Below, piece after piece: positions 6,253 through 10,652 of a stretch of DNA of 10,652 nt; position 1 is the stretch's first letter, and each line of letters starts with the position of its first letter. The translations under genes were made by a program, and so were the position numbers. The notes under the pieces were generated by a model. It worked only from the letters and a program-made list of their open reading frames with translations. It was not told the origin of the DNA and did not search any database. This DNA is from JBBRHF01 sp038223055 (GTDB lineage Bacteria > Actinomycetota > Actinomycetes > JACCUZ01): contig JBBRHF010000151.1 of assembly GCA_038223055.1 (NCBI GenBank), forward strand, positions 1 to 10,652. Reading direction: 5' to 3'.

Positions 6253-7371
6253 ATGACAGAGCTGCGCCGATCCCCGCTGCACGCGCGCCATCTGGCCCTG
6301 GGCGCGAAGATGGCCGACTTCGGCGGCTGGTCGATGCCGATCGAGTATCCCGCCGGTGGCGTGGTCAAGGAGCACACCGCCGTACGGGAGGCGGTCGGGT
6401 TGTTCGACGTCAGCCACCTGGGCAAGGCGTCGGTGCGCGGCCCGGGTGCGGCCGCCTTCGTCAACGCCACCCTCACCAACGACCTGTCGCGGATCGTGCC
6501 GGGGCAGGCTCAGTACACGCTGTGCTGCGATGACGCGACCGGCGGCGTGGTGGACGACCTCATCGCCTACCTGAAGTCCGATGACGATGTCTTCCTGATC
6601 CCCAACGCCGCCAACACGGCCGAGGTCGTCCGCCGGCTCGCCGCGGCCGCGCCGGAGGGCGTCGAGGTGACCGACCTGCACGAGGGCTTTGGGGTGATCG
6701 CGGTGCAGGGCACCCGCAGCGACGAGGTGCTCGAGGTGCTCGGCCTGCCGACCGGTCACGGCTATATGTCCTTCCTCGAGGCGCAGTGGGGGGCCGGTCC
6801 GGTCATCGTGTGCCGCACCGGCTACACGGGGGAGCGGGGCTACGAGCTGCTGCCCGAATGGGACGCCGCCCCCGACCTGTGGGACGCCTTGCTCGAGGCG
6901 GGTGCACCCCACGGCATCCGGCCCTGCGGCCTCGGTGCCCGCGACACCCTGCGCACCGAGATGGGCTACCCGCTGCACGGCCAGGACCTGTCCCTCGACA
7001 TCACGCCCGTCCAGGCCCGCTGCGGGTGGGCCGTCGGCTGGACCAAGCCCACGTTCTGGGGTCGGGAGCCGCTGCTCGCCGAGCGGGCGGCCAAGACCGG
7101 CACCCTGTCGTGGGGTCTGGAATCGCTGGGCCGGGCCATCCCGCGGGCGCACATGACGGTGTCGATGGACGGCAACCGCGTCGGCGAGGTGACCAGCGGC
7201 ACGTTCTCCCCGACCCGGCGGCAGGGCATCGCGCTGGCCCTGCTCGAGCGCTCGGTGACCGAGGGGCTCGAGGTGCAGGTCGACGTCCGTGGCAAGCCGG
7301 CGCCGTTCCGGGTCGTGAAGCCCCCGTTCGTGGCGCCGTCGACCAAGGAGGGCTCGACCGAGCCGTCCTGA
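6253..7371 (+). CDS. gcvT: Glycine cleavage system T-protein (aminomethyltransferase)
   Basis: GcvT moves the methylene group from aminomethyl-lipoyl GcvH to tetrahydrofolate and releases ammonia. The 372-residue product shows the usual opening (SPLHARHLALGAKMADFGGWSMPIEY), DVSHLGK at 52-58, VDDLIAY at 100-106 holding the conserved catalytic Asp (D101 region), CRTGYTGERGYE at 187-198, the folate-site motif GLGARDTLRTEMGYPLHG at 226-243, and a C-terminal barrel domain with TSGTFSPT. The frame is open to 6196, but the extra 19 codons (MFRFVGVAAG...) do not resemble the family, so the ATG at 6253 is taken. It has no Shine-Dalgarno, consistent with leaderless translation. No gcvH or gcvP lies nearby; Lpd, encoded in this window, would act as L-protein. 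Confidence 0.95.
   Translation: MTELRRSPLHARHLALGAKMADFGGWSMPIEYPAGGVVKEHTAVREAVGLFDVSHLGKASVRGPGAAAFVNATLTNDLSRIVPGQAQYTLCCDDATGGVVDDLIAYLKSDDDVFLIPNAANTAEVVRRLAAAAPEGVEVTDLHEGFGVIAVQGTRSDEVLEVLGLPTGHGYMSFLEAQWGAGPVIVCRTGYTGERGYELLPEWDAAPDLWDALLEAGAPHGIRPCGLGARDTLRTEMGYPLHGQDLSLDITPVQARCGWAVGWTKPTFWGREPLLAERAAKTGTLSWGLESLGRAIPRAHMTVSMDGNRVGEVTSGTFSPTRRQGIALALLERSVTEGLEVQVDVRGKPAPFRVVKPPFVAPSTKEGSTEPS
7351..7364 (+). terminator. Small hairpin at the 3' end of gcvT
   Basis: GGCTC (7351-7355) and GAGCC (7360-7364) pair across the loop GACC, overlapping the last codons of gcvT. No U-run follows, and the stem is only 5 bp, so it is a weak candidate terminator. Confidence 0.25.
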
Positions 7372-7425
7372 CCGTCAGCCGTCCTGACCGTCAGCCGTCC
7401 TGACCGTCAGCAGGCTTGACCGTCA
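7362..7425. repeat. 16-bp tandem repeat, four units, at the convergent gcvT/cobT junction
   Basis: GCCGTCCTGACCGTCA occurs three times without change (7362-7377, 7378-7393, 7394-7409), followed by a fourth copy with three mismatches (7410-7425). Each unit holds TGA on the plus strand and TCA (a stop on the minus strand), and each exact copy with its next base contains the palindrome CTGACCGTCAG. The gcvT stop is the TGA of the first unit and the cobT stop is the TCA of the last. Confidence 0.9.
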
Positions 7426-8502
7426 GGTCGGCGGGCTGACCCCGGCCTCGTCGTAGGTCGCGGTCTCGTCGAGCAGCACGGCTGCGGCCTGCAGCAGCGG
7501 CACGGCGACCAGCCCGCCGGTGCCCGCACCGAGGCGCAGTTCCATCGGCAGCACCGGCGCCAGCGACAGGCGGTCCAGCGACAGCGCGTACGCGGGCTCT
7601 GGGGAGCCGTGGCCGGCCAGCCACCAGTCGACGGCACGGAACGCGATCCGCTGGGCGGCGAGTGCGGCGGCTGCGGACACGACCCCGTCGAGCACCACCG
7701 GCGTACGTCGAGCGGCGGACTGCAGCAGGAACCCCGCCATCGCGGCCAGGTCGGCCCCACCCACGGCGGCGAGCAGCCCCAAGTCGTCGCGCAGCAGCGG
7801 CCGGCCGCGGCGCATCGCGTCGCGCACGGCGGCGCACTTGCGCATCCAACCTGCGTCGTCGATGCCCGACCCGCGCCCCGTGACCATCGACGCGTCGCTC
7901 TGGGTGAGCAGCCCGATCAGGGCCGCCGCGGGGGTTGAGCTCGCGACGCCCAGGGTGGCGGCGACGAGGAGGTCGGCGCCGCCGTCGGCCTCCTCGTCGG
8001 CAACGGCGACGCCAGCCGCGAACGCCTGTTCGGCCTGCGCCGTCGTCAGCGCGTCCTCGACGTCGATGCTCCCGCTGCTGCGCCGGACCTTGTGCGAGGC
8101 GATGTGCGTGGGTAGCCCGTCGAGGTCGTCGTCGACGGACATGTCCACAACCCGCAGCCCGGCGCCGGTCTGGCGGACCAGGGCGTTGGTCGCCGCCCGG
8201 CCGGCGAGCAGCAGGTGCAGTAGCTGGGCAGTGGCCTCGGGCGGATAGGCAGACACCCCCGCCTGCGCGATGCCGTGGTCGGCGGCGAACACCACGACCC
8301 GCACCCGCTCCAGCGGCCGGGTGGGGCACCCGCCCTGGGCGCCGGCGAGCCAGACGGCGAGATCCTCCAGGGCGCCGAGCGAGCCGGTGGGCAGGGCGAG
8401 CTCGTCGAGGCGCGCCCGGGCGGCGGTGCGCGCCGCTTCGTCCGGTCGCTCGATCCGTGTTCCGAACAACTCGAGATCGACGGTCACCGGGGCATCGTCC
8501 AC
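7423..8502 (-). CDS. cobT: CobT-like nicotinate-nucleotide:dimethylbenzimidazole phosphoribosyltransferase with altered active site
   Basis: CobT makes alpha-ribazole phosphate from the lower-ligand base (dimethylbenzimidazole) and nicotinate mononucleotide for cobalamin nucleotide-loop assembly. The 359-residue length equals the family norm. Recognisable blocks are TGSLGALEDLAVWLAG (39-54), FAADHGIAQAGV (72-83), GVASSTPAAALIG (185-197), GRGSGIDDAGWMRK (209-222), AVGGADLAAMAGFLL (246-260), PVVLDGVVSAAAALAAQ (268-284) and ELRLGAGTGG (321-330). Two family glutamates are absent: RLGE-G-TG reads RLGA (A326, Salmonella Glu317, the catalytic base) and GELG reads ATLG (T183, Salmonella Glu174). It may therefore act on another base, depend on another catalytic group, or be inactive. 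Start: GTG at 8502 has no Shine-Dalgarno; an in-frame GTG at 8487 overlaps the stop of an upstream mini-ORF and may be used. It lies 70 bases after the ECF membrane gene in the same direction. Confidence 0.85.
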   Translation of the reverse strand: MDDAPVTVDLELFGTRIERPDEAARTAARARLDELALPTGSLGALEDLAVWLAGAQGGCPTRPLERVRVVVFAADHGIAQAGVSAYPPEATAQLLHLLLAGRAATNALVRQTGAGLRVVDMSVDDDLDGLPTHIASHKVRRSSGSIDVEDALTTAQAEQAFAAGVAVADEEADGGADLLVAATLGVASSTPAAALIGLLTQSDASMVTGRGSGIDDAGWMRKCAAVRDAMRRGRPLLRDDLGLLAAVGGADLAAMAGFLLQSAARRTPVVLDGVVSAAAALAAQRIAFRAVDWWLAGHGSPEPAYALSLDRLSLAPVLPMELRLGAGTGGLVAVPLLQAAAVLLDETATYDEAGVSPPT

Positions 8503-8525
8503 GGCGGGGGCGTGAACGGCAACAT
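8484..8525 (-). CDS. Possible proline-rich leader mini-ORF overlapping the cobT start
   Basis: On the minus strand ATG (8525-8523) opens a 13-codon frame, MLPFTPPPWTMPR, ending in TGA at 8486-8484. GGAGG (8533-8529) precedes it by 3 bases; a TTG as second codon would be 6 bases from GGAGG. The TGA overlaps an in-frame cobT GTG (8487-8485) as GTGA, the layout of coupled reinitiation. It contains PPP, a sequence at which ribosomes tend to pause. It is short, so chance is a real possibility, but it is the only frame in the gap with a matching ribosome-binding site. Confidence 0.35.
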   Translation of the reverse strand: MLPFTPPPWTMPR

Positions 8526-8528
8526 CGG

Positions 8529-8553
8529 CCTCCGAGGCATCCGTCCGGGATGC
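8529..8553 (-). promoter_or_regulatory. Hairpin followed by GGAGG in the ECF-cobT gap
   Basis: GCATCC (8537-8542) and GGATGC (8548-8553) form a perfect 6-bp stem with a 5-base loop, identical in outline on either strand. On the cobT-sense strand the hairpin is followed 3 bases later by GGAGG (8533-8529). It could affect access to this ribosome-binding site. I find no cobalamin-riboswitch B12-box in this 70-base gap, which is too short for one. Confidence 0.4.
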
Positions 8554-8572
8554 ACGGGCACAGCAGACTTCC

Positions 8573-9469
8573 TCACCGGACCGGCTCGGTCGGCGCGTCG
8601 ATCTCCTCGTGCCCCAGGAACTCCGGGCGCGCGTCGAACACGGCGCGCTGACTGGTCCGCCGCAGCGCCCGCAGCACCGGGCGGGCGCTGATCGCGACGA
8701 GCACCGTGTTGGTCACGGCGCGGGGGATGTCGAAGCCGAGCGAGGTGGCGAGGGTGAACCCGGCGAACCGCCGCAGGTTGTCCGCGATCGGGTCGCCGGC
8801 GACGTAGGACAGGCCGTTGTCCAGCCCGGTGACGAACGGCCAGGTCCACAGGTTCATCAGCACGCCATAGGCCAGCCCGGCCATCGCGCCGTACGCCGAG
8901 AGCAGCGCGACCTCGCGCCACCCTCGGGCCCTCGGCAAGACCCCGGCACCGAGCCCTACCCACCCGGCGGCGAGCATCTGGAACGGCAGCCACGGTCCCA
9001 CCCCGGCCGTCAGCAGCGCGCTGGCGAACAGCGTGACCGATCCCAACACGAAACCGAACCCGGGTCCGAGAACGCGACCCGCCAGCACCAGCAGGAAGAA
9101 CACGGTCTCGAAGCCCGCGGCCCCGCCGCCGAGTGGCCGCAGTGCTGCGCCTACGGCGGCGAGGACGCCGAGCAGAGCGATCGCTTTGGCGTCCATGCCG
9201 CCCTCGGAGATCTCGGCGAGGACCACGGCCAGCAGCAGCGGCAGCAGCAGCACGAACAGCCACGGTGCGTCGCTCCGCCCGGCGAGGGCGGCACCGGGTT
9301 GCACCAGCAGCGGCCAGGTGAACGCGAGCAGGCCGACCGCGCTCACCAGGGTCAACGCCAGCAAGCCGCGCGGACCCAGGTGCACGGCACGCGCCGAGCC
9401 GGAATGGTGCACGGCTCGCGCCGAGCCGGAATGGTGCATGGCTCGCGCCGAGGCGGAAGGAACGTTCAT
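8573..9469 (-). CDS. ECF transporter substrate-binding membrane component (S component), probable corrinoid/precursor type
   Basis: The 298-residue membrane protein has about seven hydrophobic stretches (around 35-56, 69-86, 96-112, 120-135, 138-158, 160-178, 186-208) and another near 234-262. The core ALRPLGGGAAGFETVFFLLVLAGRVLGPGFGFVLGSVTLFASALLTAGVGPW is split here as ALRPLGGGAAGF (109-120), RVLGPGFGFVLGS (132-144) and LTAGVGPWLPFQM (153-165), and resembles the S components annotated CbrT-like in actinobacteria. An ATPase gene overlaps it upstream (ATGA at 9469-9466) and cobT follows, so a vitamin-B12-related substrate (cobalamin, cobinamide or a lower-ligand precursor) is inferred from context, not seen. 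The start is fixed by the ATGA overlap. The N-terminus before residue 32 is a His-containing tandem repeat unusual for this family. The C-terminus after 262 is a charged cytoplasmic tail. Confidence 0.85.
   Translation of the reverse strand: MNVPSASARAMHHSGSARAVHHSGSARAVHLGPRGLLALTLVSAVGLLAFTWPLLVQPGAALAGRSDAPWLFVLLLPLLLAVVLAEISEGGMDAKAIALLGVLAAVGAALRPLGGGAAGFETVFFLLVLAGRVLGPGFGFVLGSVTLFASALLTAGVGPWLPFQMLAAGWVGLGAGVLPRARGWREVALLSAYGAMAGLAYGVLMNLWTWPFVTGLDNGLSYVAGDPIADNLRRFAGFTLATSLGFDIPRAVTNTVLVAISARPVLRALRRTSQRAVFDARPEFLGHEEIDAPTEPVR
9379..9459 (-). repeat. Three 27-bp tandem repeats encoding a His-containing N-terminal peptide
   Basis: The units lie at 9379-9405, 9406-9432 and 9433-9459. 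The first two differ by one base and the third has three differences from the second. They encode SARAMHHSG, SARAVHHSG and SARAVHLGP at residues 7-33 of the ECF membrane protein. The unit is nine codons, so copy changes keep the frame. Confidence 0.88.
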
Positions 9470-10652
9470 CCCGCAGCCCGCAGCGCGGCCGCGACCTCGT
9501 CGACAGTCAGCCAGGCCGAGGGCGCGAGGATCTTGGCGACCTGGGGCGCGAAGGCGGGGGAGGAGACGACGACCTCGCGGGTGGGCCCGTCGCTGACGAT
9601 CTCGCCCTCGGCCAGCACCACGGTGCGGTGGGCCACCGTCGCCGCGAGCTCGACGTCGTGAGTGGCGAGGACGACCGCATGCCCTGCGGCCGACAGGCTG
9701 CGCAACGTCCGCACGAGCTGGGCCTTGCCCGGGTAGTCCAATCCCCGGGTCGGCTCGTCCAGCAGCACCAGCGGCGGCTCGCCTGCCAGCACGACGGCGA
9801 CGGCGAGCGCCAGTCGCTGCCCCTCCGACAGGTCCCTCGGGTGGGTCTCGCCCCGCACGCCCGGGACCAGCGCGGCGAAGATGCCGGCCGCGGTGCCTGA
9901 GCGGGCACCAGCGTCGTGGTCGGCCTGCGCGCACTCGTGCTCGACCGTGTCCGCGTAGAGCAGGTCGCCGGCCTCCTGCGGCACCAGTCCGACGTGGCGC
10001 ACCAGGTCGCGAGGCGCGAGGCGGTGCGGGTCGTGTCCGTCCACCCTGACCCGTCCCGCAGCGGCGGCGTGCATCCCGGCCAGGGCCGCCAGCAGGGTCG
10101 ACTTGCCGGCGCCGTTGCGCCCCATCACGGCCACGATCTCCCCGGCCCGCAACGTCAGGTCCAGGTCGTGCACGGCGACGACCTGACCGTGGCGGACCGT
10201 GAGGTTCTCGACCCTCGCCACGATGCGCTCGGTGACCTTCTCCGGGCCCGGGCCGCCGCCCGCCTCACGGCCTGTGTCGCGGTGCGGAGCGAGGACCAGG
10301 CGCTCCCGCAGCGACCCGGCCCGGCGGCGCGCGTCGCGCACCGACAGCGGCAGCGGCGTCCACCCGGCCAGCCGGCCCAGCTCGACGACGGGCGGCGCGA
10401 CCGGCGCGTCGGCCAGCACCTCGGCCGGCTCGCCCACCACCAGGCAGGCCCCGCCGCCGGGGACGAGGACCACTCGGTCGGCGTACTGCACGACCCGCTC
10501 GAGGCGGTGCTCGGCCAGCACCACGGTCAGGCCGAGGTCGTGCACCAGCCGTTGCAGCAGCGCGAGCACCTCCTCGGCGGCCGGGGGATCCAGGGCGGAG
10601 GTCGGTTCGTCCAGGACGAGCACCGCGGGGTGGGTGGTGAGCACCGAGCCGA
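9466..10652 (-). CDS. Double-domain ECF transporter ATPase (fused EcfA-type), 5' end outside the window
   Basis: This ATP-hydrolysing subunit powers an energy-coupling-factor vitamin transporter at the inner face of the membrane. The visible part, numbered from the Val/Met codon at 10644, begins near the Walker B of the first nucleotide-binding domain (VLVLDEPTSALDP at 8-20) and its H-loop (LAEHRLER at 43-50). A linker (about 85-140) is followed by a complete second domain: Walker A GRNGAGKST (175-183), Q-loop VPQEAGD (221-227), signature LSEGQ (272-276), Walker B PLVLLDEPTRGLD (291-303) and H-loop ATHD (327-330). The frame stays open to the right edge (GS before Val), so the first Walker A and signature lie beyond 10652. 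Two domains in one chain resemble YkoD-type and actinobacterial Cbr-type ATPases. Its stop overlaps the start of the S component (ATGA), and an EcfT gene is expected upstream. Confidence 0.92.
   Translation of the reverse strand, partial: GSVLTTHPAVLVLDEPTSALDPPAAEEVLALLQRLVHDLGLTVVLAEHRLERVVQYADRVVLVPGGGACLVVGEPAEVLADAPVAPPVVELGRLAGWTPLPLSVRDARRRAGSLRERLVLAPHRDTGREAGGGPGPEKVTERIVARVENLTVRHGQVVAVHDLDLTLRAGEIVAVMGRNGAGKSTLLAALAGMHAAAAGRVRVDGHDPHRLAPRDLVRHVGLVPQEAGDLLYADTVEHECAQADHDAGARSGTAAGIFAALVPGVRGETHPRDLSEGQRLALAVAVVLAGEPPLVLLDEPTRGLDYPGKAQLVRTLRSLSAAGHAVVLATHDVELAATVAHRTVVLAEGEIVSDGPTREVVVSSPAFAPQVAKILAPSAWLTVDEVAAALRAAG

Noticed and set aside
5249..6256. Plus-strand open frame opposite pepA
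   Set aside because: Antisense to an intact pepA carrying all metal ligands; its sequence is composition-driven and unrecognisable.
8503..8572. Possible cobalamin riboswitch before cobT
   Set aside because: The gap is 70 bases, too short for the aptamer, and no B12-box-like sequence is visible; a riboswitch, if any, would precede the whole operon outside the window.
9470..9934. In-frame upstream extension of the ECF membrane protein
   Set aside because: It would run antisense-frame through the ATPase gene; the ATGA overlap at 9466-9469 gives a natural start and the extension has no resemblance to the family.

Overview
This window is high-GC DNA of the actinobacterial type. The genes are closely packed, GTG starts are common, Shine-Dalgarno sites are GGAGG-like or absent, and the gene contents match actinobacterial families: an E2 with two lipoyl domains, the lpd-E2-TIGR01777 order, and a short actinobacterial protein next to lpd. 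I cannot name the genus. A member of the Propionibacteriales or a related group is a guess from gene style only. There are no rRNA, tRNA, CRISPR, phage or insertion-sequence features, and no gene-free stretch exceeds about 190 bases.

Layout. (1) Positions 1-3398, minus strand: a 2-oxoacid dehydrogenase operon read right to left. It holds lpdA (E3), then an E2 acyltransferase usually labelled sucB but more probably the pyruvate dehydrogenase E2, then the first 26 codons of a TIGR01777-type NAD-dependent epimerase whose GTG overlaps the E2 stop. (2) Positions 3399-3588: a divergent intergenic region with a perfect 9-bp inverted repeat. (3) Positions 3589-4667, plus strand: a 115-residue conserved protein of unknown function and an M50B-type membrane protein with HEGAH, 5 bases apart. 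(4) Positions 4670-6193, minus strand: leucyl aminopeptidase PepA, convergent with the M50B gene. (5) Positions 6253-7371, plus strand: GcvT, divergent from pepA across 59 bases, in which overlapping -10 elements on opposite strands suggest a two-way promoter and a leaderless gcvT mRNA. (6) Positions 7423-10652, minus strand: a vitamin-B12-type cluster consisting of a double-domain ECF ATPase (5' end outside the window), an ECF substrate-binding membrane component and a CobT-like phosphoribosyltransferase. The transmembrane coupling protein (EcfT) would be expected upstream, beyond the right edge.

How the genes fit together. Lpd serves both 2-oxoacid dehydrogenases and the glycine cleavage system, so lpdA, the E2 and gcvT all concern lipoyl-dependent carbon metabolism. 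The ECF transporter and CobT suggest uptake of a corrinoid or corrinoid precursor together with lower-ligand activation. The least ordinary part is this last cluster. The CobT-like protein lacks the glutamates equivalent to Glu174 and Glu317 of Salmonella CobT. It has no proper ribosome-binding site of its own and is preceded by a hairpin, a GGAGG and a proline-rich 13-codon mini-ORF whose stop overlaps an in-frame GTG of cobT. The ECF membrane protein begins with a His-containing 9-residue tandem repeat. A 16-bp tandem repeat at the gcvT/cobT junction carries stop codons for both strands.
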